64,000 nt of DNA from Pezicula radicicola (GCA_003008705.1 PDUO01000020.1:250817-314816), one strand, 5' to 3'. Positions 11,857 to 23,949 are shown, counted from the stretch's first letter. Numbers and translations: made by a program. The notes: a model not told the origin generated them from the letters alone.

Positions 11857-14134
11857 CTATGCTCTCGAGTATTTGGTCTGAATCCTATGCACGAATTTCC
11901 GATTTACCTTTCCAAAAGTATCTACAGATCAATCAAATTAGTACCTTACTAGTAAACGAGCCAAGTGTTTTCTATCACAAAACAAAATTTAGAGAAAGTT
12001 GATAGAAGAGAGAAGACTTACACATAGGAATAGAAGTAGCAATAAGAACCGTTGTGATAATTCCAAAAACTTCAAACACTTTCCCAGCTCCATCATCAAG
12101 TTCCCAAGCATTGATGAACTTGGAAAACATGAAGAATAATAGGTTCTTCGTCATCATTTGTAAGATAAAGATTTCCGTTGCGTATCTTCTGAAAGCATCT
12201 CTGCAATAGAATAATTAGTTTTTCTTCTTCTCCTTCTCTCGTCCCACTTCTTCCAACAAAGAAAACTAAGAACAAGAACAACCGCTACTATTAAACAAGA
12301 CAAAGTCAATGAGCAACTTACAAAATATATAACCCAGCACTAGTAGAAGTAATAGTAACACCATAAGTAATCAAGCCATGACAAAAGGCACCAAGATAAT
12401 ACCCATTCGAAACAGGGTTATTAACCCGCCACATGAATACGAACCAACCTATTGCTAGGAGGATAGTAGCGAGGATATTTACGGGAATGCGAAATTCCGG
12501 TTCGAAGACTCCTTTGTTGGCTTTGGAGAGGATAGTAGCTAGCTTGTCGCACATCCATCCTGCTGATACCCCTACTATTCCTCCTATAAATGCTATGTTT
12601 TTTGTTAGTCCGACTGGTTTTTTAAGGGGGGTTAAATAGGTCTGGGATTGGGGAATGTACCGCCGGTGAAGAAGTAACCATTTTGTTCTACGTTTAGATT
12701 ATATGGACTATATACAGAAAGTCAGCTTCTGGTTGAGGTTGTTTCTAATGACTTGATTTCTACTTACGGAACCGACCAGATCTGAGCTAGGATATAGGCG
12801 ATCCCTGCAAAGAAAGACTTTGTGTAGAATTAGTAACCTGACTCTTAAGTTTGAGTAATGCTATATTGTATAGAGACAACATACCACCATAACTGCAGAA
12901 GTGAGCAGCATCCAAATAACTGCTGGGTTCAACAGATGTACAAAGATCTCTAGAAGAATCCTAAACATATTCTTCTCTGTGTACTGACCCGAGAAGACGG
13001 CTAGGCTTTGTATATAAGTCTTCTTCGTCAATGTGCCGTCAACAGACGTGGGTCCCGTCTCCTGGTGTCTTTCGGGCTCTACATCAATTTTCGTTTTGTT
13101 GTGGGTAGTTTCCATCTCACGAATCGAAGGTTTCTCCTCGTCAAGAGTCTCATTAATCCTTGGCTCTGTCACAAGATCAACCGGTTTCCTCAAAAACTGC
13201 GTCTCCGGCAAATAGAAAATAACACCCAATAGCCCCACAATACAAAAAGGCAACGAAATCGTAAAAAGCTGTCGATATCCAATATTCTCCGTAATAACAC
13301 CACTGATAATTGAAACCAAAGAAGCCATACAAGCCAAAGTTAACACAATCAGAGCAGTGCGCCATCCTCTTTCATGGAGATAAAATATGTCTCCAACAGT
13401 AGCGAGCGAGAGACTTTCGAAAGCAGTAGCTCCGAATCCTTGGATTACTCGTCCGGCCATAAGTGTATCATAATCCGAGCGGCCTGCTATACATATAATC
13501 GTACCAATGAGACCCATTATACTTGCGAAAAGGAATTGCGGTCGTTTTCCGTATTTTTGTGCCAGTACTGAGACAATAGGCCTAAGTGATGTTAGGAATT
13601 CGAATTCGAATTCAACTTATTGTGAAACCTACCCGAGAATTCCTACAACCATAAGTTGATAGCCTGATAATTCTGCGACTTGTCCTAGTGTAACGCCTAG
13701 GATGGGTGCGAGGGCGAAGGTTGATGAGGCGAGGAGGGGTCCTGGACAGGTTGCGAAGATTATGGCGTTCATGAAGATTACTATAAATGCAGCTTCTTTT
13801 TTCCATCGTGGCCACAGCTATGATATATTAGCTAGAACTACTCAGAAAATGGGAGCTGGCCTGCTTACAAGAGGATCATTTGGATCGTCTGATGGTTGCG
13901 GGACCAAGACAATACCGGCGTTCTGTTTTTGAATTCGAAGTTAGATCGCTACTCGATCTGTTCGACAATGTTTGTTTGAGATCGCACTGAGAAATGATTT
14001 CTTACCTTTCCAGTTCCATGTTTGAGGTGCGAATGCTCGAATTGATGTAGAACACTTGTTTGCGCGTTGTCTACGAGGAATTCGGTGCCGGGAGGCTCAA
14101 TCTCGCCATGGGTTTGGATTATACCGAACGGCAT
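11857..14134 (-). CDS. HOL1-type MFS transporter, 9 exons
   Basis: Reconstructed exons are 14134-14006, 13922-13869, 13817-13633, 13581-12885, 12817-12768, 12707-12661, 12592-12322, 12200-12022 and 11921-11857, giving 558 residues with every junction in frame. The N-terminus starts MPFGIIQTHGE, then GTEFLVDNAQTS and DDPNDPL before the first membrane helix, typical of the fungal HOL1/DHA1-like group. Later signs are GRVIQGFGATAFESL, LPET after helix 6, the loop SVPPYNLNVEQNGY and helices up to LIATSIPMY. A proton-coupled exporter or importer of small organic cations or drugs at the plasma membrane is the family expectation. It is divergent from an aromatic-acid decarboxylase-like gene, so the two may share regulation. 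The small exons 5, 6 and 9 rest on frame and family fit. Confidence 0.85.
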
Positions 14135-15246
14135 GTTGATATTTTCAGTTCCAGTGGATTGTTGATTTGAGTCCGTTAAGTATCGAGTCGTCGTTTTGAT
14201 ACCTTGATGCCTCTGCAAGAAGTTATATGGGGAGCTTTACTAGCAAATTCTGAAGTCTCAGACTACAATGACGCTTTCCACCATAGAGTCTGTGGCTCTC
14301 TGTGCTCTCTTTGGCTTTATGCTCTGCATATACCTGCGTTCAATAACCGTGAAATTGTTGATGCTGGCCAGACAATTGAACTATCGTCACTGCAGTATTA
14401 GCAATTTAGTACAGTGATTCTAAAGACTGGAACTGAGAAATCGTCGTAAAATGAATTTTCCAAGAAGTGAATGGTACTGGCGTATGTCGGCACTTCTCTC
14501 GACAGCCAACTAACAACCTGGAGTCACCCCCGAGCGGCAATATACCATCGTGGCAGCACTAGTGGGTGTCAGAACTTGTGCGACGCCCAAATTAATAGCA
14601 ACACAATGGAATAATAATTTGAAAAATAGAGCTAAAAAGTACTGTAACATAAACGCTTTCAACAATACAAATCGCACTTCTCCGATTCTCCTTATTTCAA
14701 TTTGAAAGAAGATTTTACCAGTGCCTGTTGGAATTCAGATTCAGCTGCCATACGAGCTATGACATTCCCCTGGTGTATGGGAAGAGCCGTTGCTGCAAAA
14801 GTCTGGGGTAAAGAACTGTCAATCTGGGGTACCCCATTCTGTTTCGGGATTCATCAGCCGTCCCTGGAACACAATAATTGATTTCGGCTTCATCAGACCG
14901 ACATCCCTTCTCGCCCTTTTAGTATCTCGCTAATTATCATGTGATCCGCTCCCCTTTTCCGTTCGGAAGCATTTTCCGAGCCCATTTAAAGCGAAGAAAG
15001 ACGAATCCAGATACCGGTTTCCTTGGTTTATTTTAGTGAGGTATCCCCCGCAAATTTGCACTACCGGGTGGTTATTAGATGTTGGTTAATTATAGATGAA
15101 TAACACTTCAGTCACTTAGTATTCTTGCTGAAGCTCTTCCCTTCCCAAGTTATAAGCTTTTTCGAAGTAACAGCAAAAGCCTCTATATTTAAACGAGTCA
15201 TTACGTCTAATTACTCTTTGTCATCTCAAAATCAACAACTCCGAAA
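14135..15246. promoter_or_regulatory. Divergent promoter region, MFS transporter / amidohydrolase
   Basis: A 1.1-kb shared upstream region without coding signal. It holds TTCCGTTCGGAA at 14957-14968, an inverted CCG/CGG pair with a 2-bp spacer, which is a candidate zinc-cluster factor site. A TATA-like TATATTTAAA lies near 15184-15193, about 55 nt before the amidohydrolase ATG. Both are pattern matches only. Confidence 0.4.
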
Positions 15247-16382
15247 ATGCCCAGAGGAACAATAGCAGTTGAAGAAGCAATAATCGACCCAGAAGGTCTC
15301 GCAAGTCTAGCACAATGGCAAAGCCTCCTCTCCCCAGCAAAAGATCAAGTAACCACTCTCGACGCACACTCAAGACGACTCCTCGACATCCACGACCAAC
15401 GTCTCAAAAGTATGGATGAAGAAGGCGTCGAATACATGCTTCTATCCCTCACGTCTCCAGGTTGTCAAGGAGAAAGTGATCCAGCAAAAGCAGAAAGAAT
15501 GGCTACAGTAGCCAACGATTATCTTTCTGGCGAAGTGAAAAAGAACCCTAAACGGTTCGGTGCTTTAGCTGCTCTCTCAATGCATGATCCTGTTCAAGCT
15601 GCAGAGGAGTTGAAGCGTGCTGTAAAAGAATTAGGAATGTTTGGAGGTTTGGTTAACGATTTTCAAAGTACTGGTTCTGAAGGAGAAGGGAAAGAATATT
15701 TTGATACACCTAAGTATGATCCATTTTGGGCGGTGGTGCAAGAACTTGATGTACCGATTTATTTCCATCCAAGGTACAGAATTAAGCAGGATCTTGCTCC
15801 TGATACTAAATATGGGACTCGGAAGCACCTTCTAGGCGCTGGTGTGAGTTTTCATCTGGATTTGAGTTGGCATATCTATGCAGTTTGTTCTAGTGGGATG
15901 CTCGATAGGTTTCCAGGTGTGAAGATTGTTGTTGGGCATTTGGGAGAAGGGTAAGTTATTCATTTACAAACTCTTTGTAATCATTGGCGGTAACTAATCT
16001 TGTGTAGAATTCCATTTAATCTCTGGCGGGCTTCTCACTGGATTAACCATCCATTCAAGAAAGACTCGAGGCCTTGCAAGCATGACTACAAGTACTATTT
16101 CACCAACAACGTCTACGTAACCACATCAGGCTTTTACTCAACTCAAGGACTTAAATTCTGCATTGAGGAACTCGGTGTAGAGCGATGTTTATATGCTATT
16201 GGTAAGTAATTTTATATTAATATGTGGCATGGCCATAAGCTGACAAGATTTCTTTAGATACACCGTATGAAAATTTGAAGGAGGCTCAAGATTGGTGGAA
16301 GACAGTGGACAGTGGAAGAGAGAAGGAACTTGTTGGGAGGACTAATGCTATTAGAGTTTTCAAGTTACCTTTGGAAGAATAA
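15247..16382 (+). CDS. Amidohydrolase-family decarboxylase (2,3-dihydroxybenzoate decarboxylase-like), 3 exons
   Basis: Exons 15247-15950, 16008-16201 and 16258-16382 give 340 residues, the usual length of the 2,3-dihydroxybenzoate / gamma-resorcylate / salicylate decarboxylase group (amidohydrolase superfamily). Candidate metal ligands are in the expected order: Glu9 in GTIAVEEA, His174 in YFHPRY and Asp300 in LYAIDTPYE, the last created by splicing exons 2 and 3. Other family signs are FGALAALSMHDP, GMLDRFPGVKIVVGHLGEG and FYSTQGL. The likely reaction is metal-dependent non-oxidative decarboxylation of a hydroxybenzoic acid; the exact substrate cannot be read from sequence. No signal peptide, so probably cytosolic. 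The gene faces away from the MFS transporter across a shared promoter. Confidence 0.88.
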
Positions 16383-16811
16383 AGAGTATAATGTGTACTG
16401 GTTCAAGGGCAAGGCTTACGTAAGTCAATCAAAATAGGTACAACATCATTGAAGTCGGTACACGTTCTTTAGAATTGACCGAAACAGAGCTGAGTCTTCT
16501 ATAAGAGCGATATTGCAGTATTTGTTTGCATAGCTTGTACCAGGATAGGTAGCTGGTCAAGTAGTTCTTAACTTCCTTAAACTAAATTCCTACCTATCTT
16601 CCTTAGACTATTCCCCTTCTTCTTCTTCCACCAAGGGGAATAAATTTACAAGTTTCAGCGACCCAAAATACCCAAAAGGTTCGCGGGGGTTTCAATTTTC
16701 CTTTTTTCTCTCTCTTAACGTTAACAACACATCTTCATCCTTCTAATCCATTAATTCTCTAGCCATTTAATAGTGGCAGCTTTCGCAATGTGAAAGCTTT
16801 CTCTATCATTT
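16383..16811. other. Convergent intergenic region
   Basis: 3' ends of the amidohydrolase and the Myb-like gene meet here. It contains pyrimidine-rich stretches and no recognised feature. Confidence 0.35.
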
Positions 16812-17583
16812 TCAAGATTCCTCCCTCTGCCTTCGAGGTTTCATTTCTCTCATCTCCCTCATTTCATTCGCTCTTTCCTCCACGTATTTCTTTTCTATTT
16901 CAGAATCTACACCAACTTGAAAAGACTCGGGTGGTTTTCCCGCGTCCTTATTAGCATCCACGTTCGATACTTTGTTTTTAGCAGACTTCTTTTTTGTTCT
17001 CGTCTTAGCCGAGCCAGCTTCTTTGCCAGACTTCTTCCCCTCGTCAATGCTGGGCCGGACATCGTCCTCGGCAGATTTCTTTCGTTTTTTATTCTTAGCC
17101 AAATTAGCTTCTTTGACAAACTTCTTTCCTTCATCGACAATGGGCAGGGTATCGTCGTTGACAGATTTTTTTCGCTTTCTCTCCTTGGCCAAGCCAGCTT
17201 CTTTGACGGACTTCTTTCCTTCACCGACATTGTGCAGGCTGTCTTCCCCGACAGTATTCTTGTCCCAGTTTCTACTGATAGTACTATTGAGATCTCTCGC
17301 CTTTCCTCTGGATCCCTCACTACTCATCTGCATATGCATTTAGAGCATTTTCACAAACAGGAAGGTAAGGGATACATACTTTTTTCCACTTTTCCCGTAA
17401 GGTTATATAGGTGTATTCCCTTAACCTGCCATCCACTTTCTCAATCCCATTTTCCGGCCTGTTAGCCAGTACCTTAAATACCAGAAGAGCATCTGGCCAG
17501 GTCCTTCCCTTCTTTTCAATCTCATCCTTCTGGACGCGCTTCAGAAGGTCCTCCTCATTCTTTGACCACGGTCGTCCTCCCAT
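16812..17583 (-). CDS. Myb/SANT-like protein with Lys-rich tandem repeats, 2 exons
   Basis: Exons 17583-17380 and 17327-16812 give 239 residues. Exon 1 encodes a compact Trp-containing helical domain starting GGRPWSKNEEDLLKRVQ and ending LREKWKK, the layout of a fungal Myb/SANT-like DNA-binding domain. Exon 2 encodes three tandem units of about 30 residues, each with a form of EGKKSVKEA and then KRKKS; the matching DNA is repeated too. The C-terminus is a charged EKKYVEERANEMREMRE helix. It is probably a small nuclear DNA-binding protein. No specific orthologue was recognised. The repeat part has strong lysine bias and could vary in copy number among strains. Confidence 0.65.
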
Positions 17584-18023
17584 CGTAGAGTGTGTGGTGG
17601 GAGACTAATTTTGGTACCCCTTGTCCTCGTACTTGCTTCGCCGGTACCTTATGAAACCGAAGGTTCTTGTTATTGTACGGGAATGCGGCAGATAAGGAGG
17701 TTTGTGTTACTCGGTAAAGGTGTTGTAATGGATACGGATGTGTGTTATAATGAAGTCTGTAATCGTGATGATGAATGAGTATTGTGATGTTGTGTAGTAA
17801 GAAAATAGAATGGAAAGTCTCTTGGCTAACTTATCTTAGGTAAGTAACTTGATTGGAATAACTTACTTGAGCTTGACTAAGTAACTTGATTTGGACAACG
17901 CATTTGAATTTGCAAAGAGGTGACTCGCCTTACTCTTACATGGCTGAATATTACGCCTACATAATTGTTGTATTATCTACTTATTTCTGTGTCCAATGTA
18001 TCTTCCAACTTGGTTTAATAATA
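17584..18023. other. Intergenic region with 18-bp motif relics
   Basis: Around 17840-17895 there are three degenerate GTAAGTAACTTGATT / ATAACTTACTTGAG units with 18-bp spacing, related to the minisatellite and to the MITE interior. Nothing else was recognised. Confidence 0.5.
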
Positions 18024-19267
18024 TTACATATTAGAAGTCTTCTCTTCAACATCAGGCCGCTGCTCAACCGCCCCAACATCAATTTGTGCCTTTCCAGTCC
18101 GAACGAGCTCTACGTTTGGCACGGATGAGTGTTTTTCACCTTCAAATAAAGCATCGATCTCCTCGAGTGTCTTTCCCTTAGTTTCGACCCAATATACAGC
18201 CTTGAAGAGTCAGCGAATGAAAAAAAAAATAGCATTGGCGGGCTACTCACAATGAGAATGACGATAACAATATCCCATGAGGCATTGACCATATACATCT
18301 TCCAGCCAATATTAACGAGGTCAATAGGCATAATGAATACAAACACGAGCCAGCCAGCATCAGCAATCGAACTTAAGCGAGCAATACAAGGAACTTACGC
18401 AAAGCCGTTCAGGGCCAAGGAAGAGAATGCTAGTCCATTAGCACGAATTGAGTAGTTCATAACTTCGGGTGGGTAAAGATATAACAACGGCGTCCAAGCA
18501 ATTGAGTTGAAGCCCTGGAAGAGAAACATGACTGCCACATCGCCGTACACGAGGCTTTGGGAAGCACCGTCGGGGTTATCAGCGTACTTCTTCGACAGGC
18601 CTCCTATGATAAACAAGCAGATGACAAGAAGACACTCGGAGAGAATAGCTGTAGGCTTACGGCCCCACTTAGCCACGAGATGAGTACCAGCGAGACAGCA
18701 AGCGAGGCACCATACATTTAGGACGACATTCTGATCTGTTAGTGGCTCTCAAACTACTAAGTTCCTAACAGTGGGAGACATACTGCTTTCAATTGGTCAT
18801 TTGTGCTTGTGATACCTGCAGTGTCGAGCTCAGAACCAAGATAATATGAAGCAATGATGTTTCCTGCAATGCAAGAGAAAGGACCAGGTGACATTCCAAT
18901 AAGTGTCCGCTTTCTTGCTACTGGAGTCTTGATCATCTCTATCGAAGATAGGGTGCGGCCTTTTTTCTTCTCCCATTTGAGCGTATCTACGATCTCTTTG
19001 TAAACAGCAATAACGACAGCGTCGGATGTATCACCATCGGAATTAGTTTGTGCAACGGCAGTACGGGCTTCCTCGAAGTAACCTTCATGAACAAGCCAGC
19101 GCGGGGACTCAGGGCTAATTGGTCAGTTTGCGAAACTAAGACGATAACTTTTAGGCAAAGATATGACCTTACATGAAGGGTAGAATTATGATACAGAGCA
19201 GTGAGAAGATACCTTGGAAGAGACTAGGTAGTCGGGAAATTTTAAGCGATCCCCTGTAGCGAACCAT
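18024..19267 (-). pseudogene. 5'-truncated lactose-permease-type sugar transporter
   Basis: The coding blocks are 19267-19173, 19114-18784, 18730-18399, about 18360-18251 and 18200-18024. They match the C-terminal two thirds of fungal lactose/maltose permease-like MFS transporters: LPSLFQGIF, PESPRWLVHEG, LKWEKKKGRTL, VWCLACCLAGT, KWGRKPTA, GWTP-like AWTPLLYLYPPEV, NYSIRANG, NIGWKMYMVNASWD and YWVETKGKTLEEID. The first five or six membrane helices are absent upstream of 19267, where the sequence becomes AT-rich and non-coding. In addition the reading frame meets TAA right after LNGFA. Removing it needs either a 27-nt intron or use of a position where the expected acceptor AG reads GG (about 18353-18354). 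Both facts point to a decayed copy. A shortened expressed gene is the alternative. Confidence 0.75.
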
Positions 19268-20048
19268 GCTGCTCAATACCGCATGAGACGTTACAGGAGA
19301 CTAGTGCCTGAGAGTAAGAAAAGTATTCTACAGTCTCATTTACAGTAAGTTTTAGCTACTCCAGTGTAAATTTTAGTACAAAGTAATGCGATAACTCGAA
19401 GCCGGTATGGGATCACTTTCTGAATGTAGACATTCTCACTTAACTATATTTCGACAAAGAGAATGCCATAGATGAAATAAATAGACAGGATATTGCTTTA
19501 CGTATTTATTATACGCATTATGAATAATTTTAGTTGAAGTCATCAAGGGAAGTACAATATTTCTATTAGGTTTTAAGTAAAAAATATTGCAAACACAAAG
19601 TAACAATATACTAGATTCGAGATGGCCGAGATCGATAATGTTCTAGAATATATGTTGAACGTAATTATTACTTGAGGTGAAATGTTTGGGTAGGGAAAGT
19701 GGTATTGTATTCTGTAAGGAACTAAGTGTTGGTGGCATGTGGAAATGGTCTGCTTATGGAGAACGGTCACATGGCATTCCCTATAATTCAATAATATATG
19801 AATGAAGTTAAAGCTAAGACATGTATCTGCTTAGTAGAAATTATATGACAAGAGAGTAGATTAGATAAAATCCACAAGAATTAAATAAAGGGAATAAAAG
19901 CAGGAGCCCAGTGACCCTATGAACCTATAGTTGTGATAGTAAGACAACTAAGCGACGAACAGTTCAAATTCTAAGTACACTGCTTAATTCTGGTATTTGA
20001 AGAGTTGGTATGTCACATTCTCTAATACCAAGTAAGAAGACAACTACT
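19268..20048. other. AT-rich region between truncated transporter and MoCo sulfurase-like gene
   Basis: No coding sign and no trace of the missing N-terminal transporter half was found. The 3' UTR of the sulfurase-like gene lies at the right end. Confidence 0.4.
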
Positions 20049-21817
20049 TCACGAACAAACACAGCTTGGTTTAGAGCCACAAGAAGCAAGACCATCTTCT
20101 GTCCCATCCAATTCCTCACTTTTCCCCCTTGCAACTGAAGTATCACAACTCAACTGGGTCAAATCTCTTCTAGAGAAATCTCTGACAAATGATATAAAAG
20201 CCTCAACATCGCTTAACGTACTCATGGCTCCCAAGCTCGCCCTAACAACACCGGTAATTTTGTCATTAAAAATATCTTCCTCACCACCACACCTATAACC
20301 AGCAGCAAAGTTGCTACGCATCTCCTCGGGCTCAAGTTCCAAGAATGTAGCGATGCCTCCTGGATTGCAAAGCCCACCAGTTCGGATGTGTATCCTAGAT
20401 GCAGTAGCCAATTCCATGATCCTCGAGTTGGAAACCCATGCACCATTTCGATCTCGGATATTAAACGCGACAACAGAACCTTGAAAATAATTACAATCCT
20501 CATTACTAAACCCATGAGAATGTATCACACAGACACGATCTCCACTCTCATATCGGATTCCATCTAATCCAAGGTAAAGTTTCTTGGCTAGAAATGCAGT
20601 ATGTTTTGCAATTCGATCCATAGAACCATATAATTCCTTATGAACATCCACCGCTGCTCTCAGTGCTATGATGTTGTGGAATGGCAAAGTCCCATCTTCC
20701 AAAATATCATGCAGTGATTCGGTTTTCAGAGCATGCCACTGCTCTTTAAGCACAATCACCATATCAACAGTTCCCCCTCCGAAGTATTTTCTCTGTCGTA
20801 AAATCATGCCAGACTCTTTGCGAACTATCAAGGCACCAAGATCTGGGAAACCAAATATTTTGTAAAAGCTGAGAATAGTGAAGTCTGCAGCAGCGTCTGG
20901 GTCCCTTAAATCGAGTTGTGACGTTGATACCAAAGCAGATACGTCCAACAAGGTATAAGTATGAGACCTCTGAGTGGTTTTAACTTGTCGAATCCTTTTG
21001 GGCCAGGATAAAGGTAATCGTCGTCCATTGAGGTTCGATTGTGCAGGATATGCGAACAAAGTCGGTGAAATGCTCAGATCCTGACTTGTCATATTGCTAC
21101 CAGACGCAATCCAATGCTCAACAGATTCATCATCAACACAATAACTTGCGGTTGCAACCTCTCTTACCCCAACAAGACTTGTATGTGAATCCCGATGATA
21201 ACAATACGTAAATCCATCTTTTTCACGAAACGCATCCACAACCAGCTTTATCCCTGCAGTTGCATTGGCTACGAATACTATGTCGAAGTATTCAGGATCA
21301 GCCTTGAAGAACTTTAGTACTTCCAAACGTGTTTCTTCGATTCGATTTGTTGATAGCTGAGAAGACGCAGAGCTGGAATGCGGATTTCCGTAGAGATTCT
21401 TTATCATGTCTTTTGAGAACTTTTCTATCAGCGATTTCGCGTACAGTGTTGTGCCGGCATGGTCGAGGTATATGATATCTGGTATGAAAGGTTAGCTTAC
21501 ATTTTTAGTGTTTGGGCTACGTGGTTCTACTACGGTGATGCAAGTATTCTTTGCCTACTTATTCTGACTTAAAGGAGTCAAATTCTTGATTCCTAATCAT
21601 TATTGAGTAGGAAAATTAAGTTACTTGACTTGAAATGCTCAAATATATCAAGGATAATAAAAGGTGGTACCTGAGGGTTCGCAGCTTCCCAAGCATATAG
21701 CTAGTTCCGCCAACTCAAAATGACAACCTAAGAATACCGATACTCACTTTTAAGCATAGGATATTCTCTTTTCCTCATATTTTCAACCTTTCGATTATAA
21801 TACATATTGTCAACCAT
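20049..21817 (-). CDS. Molybdenum-cofactor-sulfurase-like PLP enzyme lacking a MOSC domain, 2 exons
   Basis: Exons 21817-21748 and 21478-20049 give 499 residues. Exon 1 encodes MRKREYPMLK, and splicing gives NIIYLDHAGTTLYAKSLIE, the classic N-terminus of MoCo sulfurases. Further signs are NLYGNPHSSSASS, VFVANATAGIKLVV, the PLP lysine K230 in SFYKIFGFPDLGALIVRK, YFGGGTVDM and the cysteine C394 in RTGGLCNPGG. Known full-length enzymes (for example Aspergillus hxB) run past 800 residues with a C-terminal MOSC unit; here the protein stops soon after the aminotransferase-V domain in a Ser/Cys-rich tail. It may be a cysteine-desulfurase-like relative working on another acceptor, or a diverged paralogue. 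The 269-nt intron is long for this window and contains an 18-bp-motif relic. Confidence 0.85.
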
Positions 21818-23063
21818 TATTAAAGATAAAGAACATTACTTGTTTTGCAACAACCTTGAGAAAAGCAGATACATAAGAGAAGAAAACAAAAATCAAAAGA
21901 TTTATAAGTGGCTAGGTTTTGAAAAGCAAAGGGGGTGGGCAACACTAAATTCTGATAGGGTCAAGAGCGGATTCGAGAGACAGCGTTGCATTACTTGTAA
22001 TCCACCTACGTCGCTTAGGCACCGAAACCATCCAATAACAGATGATTACAACACAACCTCTTTGATTTATAACCAGCTGAATGGATAACATAAAAACCAT
22101 TCCAACACACCTCTAAAATATTACCACCAATAGCTAAGTGAAGTCTCAGATTGCTGATATGAAATGTACCCACACATAACTAAAAAAAGACATCGTTTCC
22201 TGACTACATGTACGCCGAGAGAATGGCATATCCAAGGAATATAAACAACTAGTTATGTAACAGCAAAGCCATACAAAATATCCACAGCTGATTTGTAGAT
22301 CGTCGCCAAATCTAGATTGCCTCGCAGGTAAGATTACTTGGGACGTAAGATTAGGCTTATATGCACATCGTCGGGAATAGTACGCTTTCGTACGGCACAG
22401 CATGGAAAATTCGGCTGACAAGCCACTCTACATTTGCACCGGCTGCACTTTATAGCTTCTCGATATTTTAGAGCTTGCTTGCCGTCAAGTGTTTGTACCT
22501 TCCGAACAGGTGATACCAAGATCTCGCTTAAAATACGAGCCCCTTTATAGGCGATCCTGTGCCGACGAATTCACTAATTTAGTTGACCAACTGCTAAGTG
22601 AGTTACTCACGTCAAGTGAATTACACAACTTCGTTTAGTTCTTCAATATCTTGCTTCCAGTCAACCAAATTAACAAATCATCGCCAACTAGCAGAAAATC
22701 ACTGACTGAATACCTAGGTACCCAATTATCTTAGGCAATTCATAAATTTGAGCACATCCACCGATATATTTAGACACAAATATCAAGGAGAACTAGCTAG
22801 ATCTAAGCAATACTCAGGCATGGATTAAGGGACACAAATGGACTCTAATGGAGAAAATAAATGTTCGTCTTCTCGTTTATTACTTTTGAATCCAATATAG
22901 TAGTACCTAAGCCGCAGAAAACTCTCGGCAAAAAGAAAGGGAATATTTGAGGATAATCAACAATTGCATATAATATTGCACGGATACAGATATCCAAAAA
23001 TAAAGTCCATATGCAGACCAGACACACATATATGCTTCAACCTAACTCAAAAGCTAACACTAT
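21818..23063. other. AT-rich intergenic region
   Basis: A relic of the 18-bp motif (AAGTGAGTTACTCACG and AAGTGAATTACACAAC) is at about 22594-22630. Several short open frames show no family character. It is the promoter side of the sulfurase-like gene and the 3' side of the SnoaL-like gene. Confidence 0.4.
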
Positions 23064-23949
23064 CTACGCAAGCGTCAAAGCCGGTTTACTATTAGAAACA
23101 TCCTCCCCAAAATTCGGTGCCCTCAAATCATCATTCTCAACCTCCTTCCCAGTAATCGGATGCGGGTAATGGAAAGGAATAACCCTAGTATCAGGCCACA
23201 ACATAACCTGGTCAACCAACTCATCAGGACCCGTCTCATTCTTCGGGAACGTATCAGTATCAAACGGCACAAACTCTCCAATCTCCTTGTTGCTCCATCC
23301 CTTCTCAAAACTAGCATGCCAGAAGGGAAAGTATTTGAGTCGGAAGATCTTCCATACGCCGTCTTCTTTGATGTATTGGTTTTCGTAGATACCGCCTTCC
23401 CACCATTGTACGAAACCGCGGGGATGAATTTCTGCTACGGATTTGTGGACGCCTGCGCTCATGATTGTGCGGAAACGACCATTGGCTTTGGTTACTCCGT
23501 CAGTTGTGGCAATGTCGACTATGCCTTGAAGTTGCGCGTGGTCCAGGAGGAAGCCGTGGACCGGACCGTTACGGCCATTTACGAAGCGCTCGGCGAAGCG
23601 ACGGAGGTAGAGTCTCTCGATACCCGCTTTACCCTTGTATCTCCCACCAAGAAACTCTACGTATGCATCGGGATGGTTTGAGTAGAGCTGAACGACCTTT
23701 GAGGGGTTACTGATTGTCCTTTGGCTGTAAAGGTAATGCTTACTTCTTTGTAGAGACATTTGTCTAAGTAGTAACCGTACTTGTACTGTAGTTTTGACAC
23801 TTCTGATTGGTCTATAGAAATGTATGAGCATATTGTGGCTAGGGTAAGGTAACGTGGTGATGTAGAGGGGACACCTGACCGTTTAAACGCCCAACCTCCT
23901 TCTGAAGTGACTCCACAATTTGCTTCAGCTCTGATACCTCACTAGTCAT
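23064..23949 (-). CDS. SnoaL-like (NTF2-superfamily) protein, 3 exons
   Basis: Exons 23949-23880, 23811-23744 and 23696-23064 give 256 residues. The N-terminus is a short coiled coil (VSELKQIVESLQKEVGRL). Exon 2 adds LQYKYGYYLDKCLYKE, and exon 3 continues VVQLYSNHPDAYVEFLGGRYKGKAG, the expected SnoaL_4-type fold start. Later signs are HGFLLDHAQLQGIVDIA, ARG-like GRFRTIM and WWEGGIYENQYIKEDGVWKI. Members are small cone-shaped enzymes or binding proteins often linked to degradation or secondary metabolism of aromatic or polyketide substrates; no catalytic residue can be assigned with certainty. The exon 1 donor is GTCAGG, weaker than its neighbours, but it is the choice that keeps frame and family continuity. 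Confidence 0.8.

Noticed and set aside
18372..18398. A 27-nt intron in the sugar transporter remnant
   Set aside because: The donor GTAAGT is perfect, but 27 nt is shorter than any other intron in the window; a stop codon or lost acceptor in a pseudogene is more likely.
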